Origin: JAOUJD01 sp963841815
Lineage (GTDB): Bacteria; Pseudomonadota; Gammaproteobacteria; Burkholderiales; Burkholderiaceae_F
DNA length: 64,000 nt
Direction: 5' to 3'
NCBI GenBank assembly: GCA_963841815.1
Contig: CAWJEE010000013.1
Coordinates: 1 to 64,000, forward strand
The notes beneath the pieces were generated by a model, which saw only the letters and a program-made list of their open reading frames with translations, made no database searches and was not told the DNA's origin. Below are positions 19,239 to 32,137 of this stretch, one piece after another; within the stretch, counting starts at the first letter, position 1, and each line of letters starts with the position of its first letter. A program made the position numbers and the translations under genes.

Positions 19239-20294
19239 GCGAGGACCGCAGTGTCGTCAGCGCGGAGGAGGCGCTCGCAGACCTCGCCCGCTTCGACTCG
19301 ATCGTCGATGTCCGCAGCGAGGCCGAGTTCGCCGAGGACCACGTCCCGGGAGCGATCAACTGCCCGGTGCTGACCGACGCCGAGCGCGCCGAAGTCGGAA
19401 CGATGGACCGCCAGCAGTCGTCCTTCGAAGCCAAGCGTCGCGGCGCCGCCTATGTGGCGCGCAACATCGCGCAGCACCTGGAGCAGTCGTTCGCCGACAA
19501 GCCGCGCTCGTGGAAGCCCCTTGTCTACTGCTGGCGCGGCGGCAACCGCAGCGGCGCGATGACGCACGTCCTCGGGCGCGTGGGCTGGCACGCACGGCAG
19601 CTCGAGGGCGGGTACCGCGCGTTCCGGCGGGCAGTGCTCGCGGATCTCGAGCACCTGCCGGCGCGCTTCACGTTCCGCGTCGTTTGCGGCACGACGGGCA
19701 GCGGGAAGAGCCGCCTTCTGCAGCATCTCGCCGACGCCGGCGCGCAGGTGCTCGACCTCGAAGCCCTCGCCCATCACCGCGGCTCGCTGCTCGGCAGCCT
19801 ACCGACGCTGCCGCAGCCGTCGCAGAAGCAGTTCGAGACTCGGCTGTGGCACGCACTGCGCGGATTCGACTACTCGCGCCAGGTATTCATCGAGTCGGAG
19901 AGCCGAAAGGTCGGAGAACTGCGGGTCCCCGATCAGTTGCTGCTGTCGATGCGCGCGTCCGATTGCGTTCGCCTCGAATTGCCGCTCGAAGCGCGGGTTC
20001 GGCTGCTGCGCGACGAGTACGTCCACTTCGAGTCGGACGCCGCGACCCTGCATGAGAAGCTGGATTGCCTCGTGCCGCTGCACGGGCACGAACGGGTCGA
20101 CGAGTGGAAGCGACTGGTGGACGAGGGTCGGTGGGACGCCCTCGTGGAGCGGCTTGCTGCTCGATCACTACGACCCGGCCTACCTGCGGTCGATCGGTCG
20201 CAACTTCACGCGATCGCCGCAGGCGCAGCCGCTCGTCCTCGAGAGCGACGACCCGGCCGCGTTTCGCGAGGCCGCGCGGGCGCTCGCCGGCTGA
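19235..20294 (+). CDS. mnmH: tRNA 2-selenouridine/geranyl-2-thiouridine synthase MnmH (SelU) (one frame break)
   Basis: Modifies the wobble 2-thiouridine of certain tRNAs by S-geranylation and replacement with selenium. Residues 1-130 form a rhodanese domain with active Cys in 'VYCWRGGNRSGAM'; residues 145-340 carry a P-loop 'CGTTGSGKSRLLQ' and the conserved 'IESESRKVGEL'. ATG 19235 overlaps the tesA stop (ATGA). The frame changes near 20155, before 'LLLDHYDPAYLRSIGRNF', and the length is 3n+1. No selD is in the window, so whether selenium is used cannot be told. The 3' end is 3 bases from the convergent ppiD stop. Confidence 0.92.
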
Positions 20295-20297
20295 GCG

Positions 20298-22227
20298 CTA
20301 CTTCTTCGCTTCGCCGTTCGGCGCCGCCTTCTCGTCCGTCGCGGGCTTGACCGTCGGCTTCTGGAAGTCGGCATTCAGGATCTTGACGTTGTGCCGCGCC
20401 TTCAGTCCTTCAGCGTACGCGACCTCGTCGGCGGCGGCGGCCTGCTGCGAAAGGACGCGGTTCCGGGCACTCGCGCTGCTCGGCGGTGCCCGCCTTCACC
20501 GATCTTCGTCGACACGATCTGCGCGATCAGGTAGCCGGCGTTGTCGACTTCGGTTCCGACGAAGGCCGGAAGCTTGTCGGCCGGGGCACCATGATGGCGT
20601 TCAGCACGCCCGGCGGCAGCCCCTGCGGATTGCCGCGCGAGACAGTCCGCGCAGGCAAGAAGCCCGCGTCGCTCGGCTGCTTCCTCAGTTCGGCCAGCCG
20701 GGCCTCGCCTGCTTCCTTGGCAAGCCGAACCGCTTCACGCCGCTCGACGAGCTGTCGCACCTGCGCCTTCACCTCGTCCAGGGGGCGGACCGCCGCGGGC
20801 TTGTGTTCGACGATGCGCGCCGACACCAGCGTGTTGGTTGCCACCTCGATCGCCTGCGTGTTGCGCTTCGACTTGAGCGACTCTTCCGAGAAGAGCGCGT
20901 CGACGACGCGCGGGTTGATGTGGGGCGCGAGGCCGCGTCGCGTGAGCGCATCGACGTGCTGGATCTTCAGTTTCAGCGCGTCGGCCGCCGGCTGCAGGGA
21001 GTCGGCCTGTTCGTAGACCAGGTTGGTGAACTGATCGGCAGCCTTGGCAAATTCCTTCTGCGCCTGCTGCGTCTTGAGGTCGCGCTCGATGTCGCCCTTG
21101 ACCTGTTCGAAGGGCTTCACTTCGGCCGCCTTCACCTCGGTGACCTTGATGATGTGGAAGCCGAAGTCGCTTTCGACGACGTCGCTGATCTCGCCCGGCT
21201 TCATCCTGAAGACGGCCTCCTCGAACGGCTTGACCATCATCCCCTTGCCGAAGAATCCGAGGTCGCCGCCCTGCGCAGCCGAGCCCGGGTCCTTGGAGTT
21301 CTCGCGCGCCAGCTTCTCGAAGTCTCCCGGCTTCGACTTCAGCTGTCGCCAGCAGTTGCTCGGCCTTCTTCTTCGCGGCCGCCTTGTCGCCGGCCTCGGG
21401 CGTGATCAGGATGTGGCTGGCGCGGCGCTGCTCGTCGGTGCCGAAGCGCGCCTTGTTCTGCTCGTAGTAGGCCCGGGCGTCGGCCTCGGCACCGCACCGG
21501 TGCCGGACATCGTTTCCGGCGACAGGACCAGGAACTCGACCTTGGCCGACTCGGGCGTCTCGAAGAGCGAACGGTTCTGCTCGTAGAACGCGGCGACCTG
21601 CTCGTCGGTCACCTTCACCTTGGGCAGGAACTGCTCGGCCGTGAAGCGCAGTTCGCGCACTTCGCGCTGCTCGCGCAGCATGGTGTCGAGCCGATCCGCG
21701 ACCGTCTTCGGGACGATGGCCGACTCGACGACAGCCGGCAGCAGCGCCTGCTTGCGAAGGTCGTCGCGCACTCGCTGCTCGAAGATCGGCTCCGTCAGGC
21801 CTTGCGACGCAACGTAGGCCTTGTACTTGTCGTAGCTGAACTTGCCGTCTTCCTGGAACGCCGGCACGGTCGCGAGCACTTCGCGCAGCCGATCGGTGGT
21901 GACGATGATGTTCGCCTTGTTGGCCTCGTTGGCCAGCGCGCGGTTCATCACGATGCCGTCGAGGATCGAGGCCCGCGCTTCCTGGGTCTCGAGCAGCTTC
22001 GGATCGAAGTCGGGCCCGATGGACTGCCTGAGCCGCTCGATGCGGTCGCGCTGGGCCTGGTCGAACTCCTGCTGCGTAATCGGCGACCCGTCGACCTTCG
22101 CGAGCGCGTTGTCGCTGCCAATGAAGCTGTTGTAGCCCTGGATCCCGAAGAAGACGAAGGACGGGAAGATCAGGACCAGCATGAAGAGCATCATCCAGCG
22201 ACGATGCGTACGAACCGATTCGAACAT
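20298..22227 (-). CDS. ppiD: Membrane-anchored peptidyl-prolyl isomerase PpiD / SurA-N family (several frame breaks)
   Basis: Inner-membrane-anchored periplasmic chaperone at the Sec exit. About 640 codons, the usual PpiD size. Residues 1-35 form an N-terminal anchor 'RRWMMLFMLVLIFPSFVFFG'; residues 40-260 are the SurA-like chaperone arm; a parvulin domain follows ('RRASHILITPEAGDKAAAKK', 'GGDLGFFGKGMMVKPFEEAV', 'DFGFHIIKVTEVK') and a helical C-domain ends in '..KATDEKAAPNGEAKK'-like Lys-rich tail. Frame changes occur near 21490, 21355, 20590 and 20480. It ends the tig-clpP-clpX-lon-hupB-ppiD block, which is the classical order. Confidence 0.9.
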
Positions 22228-22275
22228 GGCGCAGGCCCCTGTCGAGCGTTCAGTGCTGCATCAAGCGGTGCAGCA

Positions 22276-22304
22276 ACAAAAAAGGCGAACAATGTTCGCC
22301 TTTT
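22276..22304 (-). terminator. Terminator after tRNA-Val/tRNA-Asp
   Basis: On the minus strand, ten bases after tRNA-Asp, a perfect 10-bp stem (22281-22290 with 22294-22303, loop of 3) is followed by TTTGTTG. It separates the tRNA transcript from ppiD, which therefore probably has its own promoter between 22228 and 22276 or depends on read-through. Confidence 0.8.
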
Positions 22305-22313
22305 GGTGATCTG

Positions 22314-22390
22314 TGGCGGAGTGGACGGGACTCGAACCCGCGACCCCCGGCGTGACAGGCCGGTATTCTAACCAACTGAACTACCACTCC
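22314..22390 (-). tRNA. tRNA-Asp (GTC)
   Basis: 77 bases with encoded CCA. Acceptor GGAGTGG/CCACTCC pairs fully; D-arm AGTTCAGTTGGTTAGA, anticodon loop CCTGTCACG (GTC), T-loop GGTTCGAGTCC. Read on the minus strand, downstream of tRNA-Val. Confidence 0.97.
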
Positions 22391-22422
22391 GCGTCTGCTT
22401 CGAGGCCACTGCTGCGTGGAGG

Positions 22423-22498
22423 TGGTGGGTGCTGAGAGGCTCGAACTCCCGACCTACGCCTTGTAAGGGCGCCGCTCTACCAACTGAGCTAAGCACCC
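22423..22498 (-). tRNA. tRNA-Val (TAC)
   Basis: 76 bases with encoded CCA. Acceptor GGGTGCT/AGCACCC; D-arm TAGCTCAGTTGGTAGAGC; anticodon loop CCTTACAAG (TAC); T-loop AGTTCGAGCCT. It lies between hupB and tRNA-Asp. Confidence 0.97.
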
Positions 22499-22554
22499 CG
22501 GGCTGACCGTCGGCACGAGGCTGACGAGCAACAGCAGTTGGCTACGAAAGACCG

Positions 22555-22827
22555 CTAGTTTAGCGAATCTTTCAATGCCTTGCCAGGACGGAACTTCGGA
22601 ACTCGCGCAGCCTTGATCTTGATCGGTTGGTTCGTGCGCGGATTGCGACCGGTGCGCGCAGCGCGCTTGCCCACCATGAACGTGCCGAAACCGACCAGCG
22701 TCACCGAGTTGCCCTTCTTCAGGCTCGTGCGGATGCCTGCAACGATCGCTTCAAGGGCTCGACCCGCCGCGGCCTTGGAGATGTCGGCCTGCTTGGCGAT
22801 GTGGTCGATCAATTCGGTCTTGTTCAC
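22555..22827 (-). CDS. hupB: HU-family nucleoid protein HupB
   Basis: Small basic DNA-bending histone-like protein, forming dimers on the nucleoid. 90 aa, the standard HU length. 'MNKTELIDHIAKQADISKAA' is the helical N-part, 'GFGTFMVGKRAARTGRNPRT' leads into the beta-arm with the conserved GRNP, and 'KIKAARVPKFRPGKALKDSL' is the C-terminus. Follows lon in the same direction with a lon terminator between, so it has its own promoter in 22828-23009. Intact. Confidence 0.97.
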   Translation of the reverse strand: MNKTELIDHIAKQADISKAAAGRALEAIVAGIRTSLKKGNSVTLVGFGTFMVGKRAARTGRNPRTNQPIKIKAARVPKFRPGKALKDSLN

Positions 22828-23009
22828 TTACACCCCCTCTGTCGAGACTGATCACGCAGCTGCGCGGTTCCGGTTGTTCTGGTTGAAGGACGATCGGAGG
22901 GCAAGCGTGCGAGCGGACGAATTCGAAGGGCAATTTCACCGCGCTGACCTGGGAGTGTCAAGGGAAAGCGAAGCGAAATTTGGAGACGATCGATCTTCCT
23001 TGACGAGAA

Positions 23010-23046
23010 AGAAAAAAGCGGCGCGCATCCGCGACGCGCGCCGCTT
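23010..23046 (-). terminator. Terminator after lon
   Basis: On the minus strand, just after the lon stop, an 11-bp stem (AAGCGGCGCGC at 23016-23026 with GCGCGCCGCTT at 23036-23046) is followed by a TTTTTTC run (the A-run at 23012-23017). A textbook intrinsic terminator that isolates lon from hupB. Confidence 0.88.
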
Positions 23047-23063
23047 CACTCCCGTGACCGGGT

Positions 23064-25475
<2,412 letters not shown>

Positions 25476-25507
25476 ACGGAATGGTTCCTTCGGATGAACT
25501 TTCAGTG

Positions 25508-25536
25508 CATATGCGCCCGGGCATGCGGAATGCAAG
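25508..25536 (-). promoter_or_regulatory. Possible heat-shock (sigma-32-like) promoter of lon
   Basis: Minus strand upstream of lon reads CTTGCAT, then about 13-14 bases, then CGCATATG. This resembles the sigma-32 pattern (CTTGAAA and CCCCATAT) with mismatches in both boxes. Position, 33-61 bases before the ATG, and known heat-shock control of lon in proteobacteria support it; the sequence match alone is modest. Confidence 0.35.
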
Positions 25537-25627
25537 GGCGCTCCGGGATCCGCTCTGATCCAATCTAGCACGCACGGGACCCGTCAGCCGGGCCCGTCAG
25601 TCAGGCGGAAAGAGCGGGCCGGAATCG

Positions 25628-26893
<1,266 letters not shown>

Positions 26894-26933
26894 AAAGGAG
26901 CGGGCGGGACCTCGTTATGTAGACGCGTTCAGA

Positions 26934-27572
26934 TTAAGGCTGTTCGCCGCGTTTGACAAAGATCTTGTCGACGAGGCCGTAGCTTACGGCATCCTCGCCG
27001 GACATGAAGTTGTCGCGGTCCGTGTCCTTCGCGATCTTCTCGACCGGCTGGCCGGTGCGCTCGGCGAGGATCCTGTTCAGGCGCTCCCGCAGGTACAGGA
27101 TCTCCTTGGCATGGATCTCGATGTCCGCCGCCTGGCCCTGCACGCCGCCCAGCGGCTGGTGAATCATGATGCGGGAGTTGGGCAGCGTGTACCGCTTGCC
27201 CTTCTGCCCGGCCGCGAGCAGGAACGCGCCCATGCTGGCCGCCATGCCGATGCAGATGGTCGAGACGTCCGGCTTGATGAACTGCATGGTGTCGAAGATC
27301 GCGAGCCCGGCACTGACCGAACCGCCCGGCGAGTTGATGTAGAGCGAGATGTCCTTGTCCGGGTTCTCGGATTCGAGGAACAGCAACTGGGCCACGACCA
27401 GGTTGGCCGTCTGCTCGTTGATCGGCCCGACGATGAACACCACCCGGTCGCGCAGCAGGCGGGAGTAGATGTCGTAGGCGCGCTCGCCGCGGCCGCTCTG
27501 CTCGATGACGATGGGCACCATGCCGAGGCCCTGGGGCTCCAGCGCAGTCGCCGTCATGTCCGGTCTGATCAT
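26934..27572 (-). CDS. clpP: ATP-dependent Clp protease proteolytic subunit ClpP
   Basis: Serine peptidase forming the tetradecameric chamber used with ClpX. 212 aa. Catalytic Ser in 'CIGMAASMGAFLL', catalytic His in 'RIMIHQPLGG', Asp further on; 'YINSPGGSVSAGLAIFDTM' is the oxyanion strand. The N-terminal stretch 'GLGMVPIVIEQSGRGERAYD' is the usual propeptide boundary. 16 bases after tig; operon with clpX. Intact. Confidence 0.98.
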   Translation of the reverse strand: MIRPDMTATALEPQGLGMVPIVIEQSGRGERAYDIYSRLLRDRVVFIVGPINEQTANLVVAQLLFLESENPDKDISLYINSPGGSVSAGLAIFDTMQFIKPDVSTICIGMAASMGAFLLAAGQKGKRYTLPNSRIMIHQPLGGVQGQAADIEIHAKEILYLRERLNRILAERTGQPVEKIAKDTDRDNFMSGEDAVSYGLVDKIFVKRGEQP

Positions 27573-27588
27573 CCTTGCCTCGCCTTCG

Positions 27589-28896
27589 TCAGCGGCCCGT
27601 GTGGCCCATCAATTCGTCGAATGCAACCGTCGCGTCCACGACCTTCGCCCGTTCCAGCACCCAGTTCGTCACATTGTCCTCGAGCGCGACCGACTCGAGT
27701 TCGCCCAGGCGCTTGCGATCGGAGAGGTACCAGTTGATCACTTCCTGCGGGCGCTCGTAGCTCTGCGCCATCTCTTCGACCAGCTTGCGGATCTGGTCGG
27801 GCCGCGGCTGCAGCCCGTTCGCCCGCACGACTTCGCCCAGGAGCAGCCCCAGGCGTACACGGCGCTCGGCCTGCGGCTGGAACAGTTCCAGCGGGAGCGG
27901 CGCGTCCTGCGCCGACATTCCGCGCGCCACCAGGTCGCCGCGCGCCGCCTCGGCGAGCCGCTGCTGCTCGCCTTCGACGAGCGACTTCGGCACCTCGAAC
28001 GACGCGACCGTCAGCAGGCCCGCCATCACGCTGTCCTTGCTGCGCGCGCGCAGTCGCGACGTCACCTCGCGCTCGAGGTTGGTCCTGATCTCGGACCGCA
28101 TCTTTTCGAGGTCGCCGTCGGCGATGCCGAGGGACTTCGCGAACTGGGCGTCGATCGGCGGCAGCACGGGTTGCTGCACCTTCTTCAGTGTCACTTCGAA
28201 CTGCACCGTCTTGCCGGCCAGTTCCTTCGCGGTGTAGTCCTCGGGAAAGGTCAGCGGGAAGGTCCTGCTCTCGCCCGGCTTCATGCCGGTGACGGCGACC
28301 TCGAACTCGGGAAGCATCCGGCCCTGCCCCAGGGAAAACGGAAAGTCCGTGGCCGTGCCGCCGTCGAACGGCGTGCCGTCCTGCGTGCCCTTGAAGTCGA
28401 CCGTGACGACGTCGCCGTCGGCGGCCGCGCGATCGACGTCTTCGTACGTCGCGCGCTGCTTGCGCATGATCTCGAGAGTGCGATCGACCTCGGCATCGCC
28501 GACCGGGCAGGCGGCGCGCTGGACCTCGACCGCGGACAGGTCGCCGAGCGTGATCTCCGGGTAGACCTCGAACGTGGCCGAGAAGGCCAGGTCCTGCGAA
28601 CCCTCGACCGCCCGCGGCTCGAGCCGAGGCGCACCCGCCACGCGGAGGTTGCCGGCAGTCACCGCCGAACTGAAGGCCTCGCCGACCTTGTCGTTCATCA
28701 CCTCGGCGTGGACCTGGGCGCCGTAGTTCTGCGCCACCATCTTGAGCGGCACCTTGCCGGGCCGGAAGCCGGGCATCTTCACGGTGCGCGCAAGCTTGGC
28801 CAGGCGCGCCTGCACTTCCTTGTCGATCGCCTCGGCCGGTACGGTCAGGTCGATCCGGCGCTCAAGCGCGCCGAGGGATTCCACGGTCTGTTGCAT
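27589..28896 (-). CDS. tig: Trigger factor
   Basis: Ribosome-bound chaperone and prolyl isomerase for nascent chains. 435 aa. N-terminal ribosome-binding domain with the signature 'MPGFRPGKVPLKMV' (residues about 42-55), FKBP-type PPIase domain at 155-245 ('GDVVTVDFKGTQDGTPFDGG'), then the helical cradle. First protein gene of the tig-clpP-clpX block, with tRNA-Leu immediately upstream on the same strand. Intact. Confidence 0.97.
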   Translation of the reverse strand: MQQTVESLGALERRIDLTVPAEAIDKEVQARLAKLARTVKMPGFRPGKVPLKMVAQNYGAQVHAEVMNDKVGEAFSSAVTAGNLRVAGAPRLEPRAVEGSQDLAFSATFEVYPEITLGDLSAVEVQRAACPVGDAEVDRTLEIMRKQRATYEDVDRAAADGDVVTVDFKGTQDGTPFDGGTATDFPFSLGQGRMLPEFEVAVTGMKPGESRTFPLTFPEDYTAKELAGKTVQFEVTLKKVQQPVLPPIDAQFAKSLGIADGDLEKMRSEIRTNLEREVTSRLRARSKDSVMAGLLTVASFEVPKSLVEGEQQRLAEAARGDLVARGMSAQDAPLPLELFQPQAERRVRLGLLLGEVVRANGLQPRPDQIRKLVEEMAQSYERPQEVINWYLSDRKRLGELESVALEDNVTNWVLERAKVVDATVAFDELMGHTGR

Positions 28897-28977
28897 CTTG
28901 TCAGGTTCTTTTCGATTGGCCGCCCAATGGTTCTGCAGTGACGTTCTGCACTGAGCGGCGGCAAGGCGTCACAGTGC

Positions 28978-29064
28978 TGGTGCGAAGGGGGGGACTCGAA
29001 CCCCCACGCCGGTGAAGGCGTCAGGACCTAAACCTGGTGCGTCTACCAATTTCGCCACCTTCGC
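28978..29064 (-). tRNA. tRNA-Leu (TAG)
   Basis: 87 bases with encoded CCA and a long variable arm, as expected for Leu. Acceptor GCGAAGG/CCTTCGC; anticodon loop GGTTTAGGT (TAG); T-loop GGTTCGAGTCC. A TAGAAT at 29112-29117 on the minus strand could be its -10. Confidence 0.97.
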
Positions 29065-29172
29065 GCCGCGACCGCGTGAGACTTCACACCCTATCGCGGA
29101 ACGAAGCGCGGATTCTAGCGGAACTACCTCCGCCACCCGGACGCCCCGGCGCGCTGTGATAGCTTCATCGAA

Positions 29173-29986
29173 ATGGGGGTCGGACACTACGAGAACTTTC
29201 CGGTGGCCTCGCTGCTGCTGCCGGCGCGGCTGCGGCCCGCCGTCCGCGCAATCTACCGGTTCGCACGCACGGCCGACGACGTGGCGGACGAAGGCGACGC
29301 CCTGCCCGAGGACCGGCTCGCGCGACCTGGAGGCATTCGGAAACGACCTCGACCACCTGGACGCGCCCGCCACCCGCTGGCCCGACCTCGCGGCCGCCGT
29401 GTCCGAACACGCGCTGCCGCTGCCTCTGTTTCACGACCTGTTGTCTGCCTTCGCGCAGGACGTCACCACCAGGCGCTACGCCGACTACGCGTCGCTCCTC
29501 GACTACTGCCGACGTTCGGCGAACCCGATCGGGCGTCTGCTGCTGTCACTCTACCGCCGCGACGAGCCCGCGCTGCTCGCCATGTCCGACGCGATCTGCA
29601 CGGGCCTGCAACTGACCAATTTCTGGCAGGACGTCGCGATCGACTGGGACAAGGGCCGCGTCTACCTGCCCCGCGAGGATCTCGCGCGCTTCGCCGTCGA
29701 TGAAGCGCAGATCGCCCGGCGGCTGGTCGACGATGGCTGGCGCGCGCTGATGGCCTTCGAAGTGGCCCGCGCCCGGGCGCTGCTCCAGAGCGGCGCCCCG
29801 CTCGCTTCCGCGCTCGGCGGTCGCCTCGGGCTCGAACTGCGCCTCGTCGTGCAGGGCGGCCTTCGCATCCTCGAACGCATCGACGCGGCCGGCGGCGACG
29901 TGTTCCGGCACCGCCCGGCGCTGTCCGCGCGCGACTGGACGCTGATGGGGCTGCGCGCGCTGCGCCCTCGGCTGGACGCTGCATGA
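29173..29986 (+). CDS. hpnC: Hydroxysqualene synthase HpnC (one frame break)
   Basis: Squalene/phytoene synthase family member that turns presqualene diphosphate into hydroxysqualene in the HpnCDE route. About 270 codons. The two Asp-rich motifs are present: 'FARTADDVADEGD' (residues 31-43) and 'NFWQDVAIDWDKGRVYLP'. The frame changes near 29325, within 'RLA-DLEAFGNDL'; total is 3n+1, so one base looks extra. ATG 29173 is the first codon fitting 'MGVGHYENFPVASLLLP', the normal HpnC start. The stop overlaps the hpnD start. Confidence 0.92.
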
Positions 29987-30819
29987 CACCCGACGAGTAC
30001 TGCCAGGGCAAAGCCGCGGCCAGCGGTTCGAGTTTCTACTACGCGTTCCTGTTCCTGCCGACGGAGCGACGCCGCGCGATCACGGCGGTCTACGCCTACT
30101 GCCGTGAAGTCGACGATGCCGTGGACGAAATCAGTGACCGATCGGTGGCCGAGGCCAAGCTTCAGTGGTGGCGCGGCGAGGTCGCGGCGCTCTTCGAGCG
30201 GCAACCGACGCATCCGGTGACGCGCGCGCTGCTGCCGTTCATCGACGGCCCGTTCGGCATCACGCGGGAGCGCCTGCTCGCCATCCTCGAAGGGATGGAG
30301 ATGGACCTGCGGCAGAACCGTTACCTCGACTTCGCCGCTCTGCAGCGCTACGCGCATCTCGTCGCGGGCGTTGTCGGCGAAATCTCCGCCGCCGTCTTCG
30401 GGTACTCCGACCCGCGCACGCTCGAATTCGCGGGCCGCCTCGGGCTGGCGCTGCAACTGATCAACGTGATCCGCGACGTCGGCGACGACGCGCGCCGCGG
30501 CCGTGTCTACCTCCCGGTCGACGAGTTGCAGCGCTTCGGCGTGCGCACGGCGGATCTGCTGAACGGCCGCTATGTCGACGGCTTCGTGCCGCTGATGCGT
30601 TTCCAGGCCGAGCGCGCGCGCGCCACCTACCGCGAGGCGCTTTCCCTGCTTCCCGCCGTCGATCGACGGGCGCAGCGTCCGGGGCTGATCATGGGCGCGA
30701 TCTACGCAACGCTGCTCGACGAGATCGAGCGCGAGGACTTCCAGGTCCTGCACCAGAGGGTTGCCCTGACGCCGCTGCGCAAGCTGTGGATCGGGTGGCG
30801 CACGTGGATCCAGCGGTGA
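29983..30819 (+). CDS. hpnD: Presqualene diphosphate synthase HpnD
   Basis: Head-to-head condensation of two farnesyl diphosphates to presqualene diphosphate. 278 aa, intact. Asp-rich motif 1 'YAYCREVDDAVDEISD' and motif 2 'INVIRDVGDDARRGRVYLP' bind Mg-diphosphate; 'SSFYYAFLFLPTERRRAI' is the typical N-terminal HpnD/CrtB start. It overlaps hpnC by 4 bases and hpnE by 4, so the three are one translation-coupled operon. Confidence 0.95.
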   Translation: MTPDEYCQGKAAASGSSFYYAFLFLPTERRRAITAVYAYCREVDDAVDEISDRSVAEAKLQWWRGEVAALFERQPTHPVTRALLPFIDGPFGITRERLLAILEGMEMDLRQNRYLDFAALQRYAHLVAGVVGEISAAVFGYSDPRTLEFAGRLGLALQLINVIRDVGDDARRGRVYLPVDELQRFGVRTADLLNGRYVDGFVPLMRFQAERARATYREALSLLPAVDRRAQRPGLIMGAIYATLLDEIEREDFQVLHQRVALTPLRKLWIGWRTWIQR

Positions 30820-32134
30820 CGCGGCCGCGCTCGGCCGCGGTCGTCGGCGGGGGCTGGGCTGGCTGCGCTGCGGCGGCGCAGCTGACGGCGGCCGGTGCCG
30901 ATCGTCACGCTGTTCGAAGCCGCCGCTGAACTGGGCGGACGCGGCCGGCGCGTCGCGCTCGAGCTGGACGGCGTCACCCACACGCTCGACAACGGCCAGC
31001 ACCTGATGATCGGCGCGTACAGCGCGATCGCGGAGGTGCTCGCGACCGTCGGCGTCGACATCGATCGCCTGGTCGAGCGACGCCCGTTCGATCTGTCCTA
31101 TCCCGATGGGTTCAGGATCACGGCGTCGCGGCTGCCCGCGCCGTGGCACCTGGTCACCGCGCTGCTCGGCGCGCAGGGACTCGCGTGGCGCGACCGCTGG
31201 GCGATGACGCGCCTGCTCCGGGCGCTCGCGGCCGACCGCTGGCAGGTCGGGCCGGATCGCGATGCCGCGGGCTGGCTCGCCGGGCACGGACAGGGCGACA
31301 CGGTGATCGCACGCATCTGGCGTCCGCTCTGCATCGCCGCGCTCAACACGCCGCTCTCCGAGGCGTCCGCCGCAGGTGTTCGCGAACGTGCTGCGCGACA
31401 GCCTCGGCGCGGACAGCGCCGCCTCGATGCTGTGGCTGCCCCGCAGCGACCTGTCGGCGCTGCTGCCCGAGGCCGTCGAGCGCTTTGTGTGCGCGCACGG
31501 CGGCGCCGTGCAGCGCGGCAGTCGGGTGGAAACGATCGGCCCGGCCGAGAACGGCTTTCTTCTCGAGCCCGGACTCGGCCGCTTCGACGCCGTCGTCTAC
31601 GCGGCGCCGCCCGCCCAGCTGGGCCGCGTCGCGTCGGCCTTCGCCCCCGTGCTCTGCGATGCGCTCGACGCCATCCGGCACTTCGAGTACCAGCCGATCT
31701 GCACCGTCTACCTGAAGTACGACGTCGATGTGCCGCTGCCGCGCGGATTCACGGCCCTGCTCGATGACGCCGAGCAGCGCGCTTACGGCCAGTGGGTCTT
31801 CGACCGCGGCGCACTGGATCCCGCGAACCGCCGCGTGGTCGCCGTCGTCGTCAGCGCGAGCGGCGCGCACGACCACGAACCGCTTTCCGCCCTCTGCGAG
31901 GCCGTCGCCGGGCAACTCACGCGCGAGCTGGGCTTCCCGGCGCCGCGCGCGGCGCGCGCGGTGGTCGAGAAACGCGCGACGCTGGCCGCGCGTCCGCGAT
32001 TGCAACGGCCGCCGAATGCGACACATGTCCCGGGCTTCGTGCTCGCCGGCGACTGGACGCACAGCGACTACCCATCCACGCTGGAATCGGCCGTGCGCAG
32101 CGGCCTCGTCGCTGCGCGTCTGCTGCTGGAGTAG
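30816..32134 (+). CDS. hpnE: Hydroxysqualene dehydroxylase HpnE (two frame breaks)
   Basis: FAD enzyme reducing hydroxysqualene to squalene, the precursor of hopanoids. GTG 30816 overlaps the hpnD stop; the FAD fold begins 'AAVVGGGWAGCAAAAQLTAA'. Frame changes near 30900 and 31372; afterwards 'MLWLPRSDLSALLPEAVERF' and the C-terminal FAD motif 'FVLAGDWTHSDYPSTLESAV' are clear. Length is 3n+2, consistent with two extra bases. No squalene-hopene cyclase is in the window. The stop is 3 bases from the convergent radA stop. Confidence 0.92.
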
Positions 32135-32137
32135 CGG

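Noticed and set aside
17921..20350. A single 809-codon open frame joining tesA to mnmH
   Set aside because: The open frame results from the extra base near 18950. The tesA C-terminus and the overlapping ATGA junction at 19235 are intact in the expected frames, so these are two genes.
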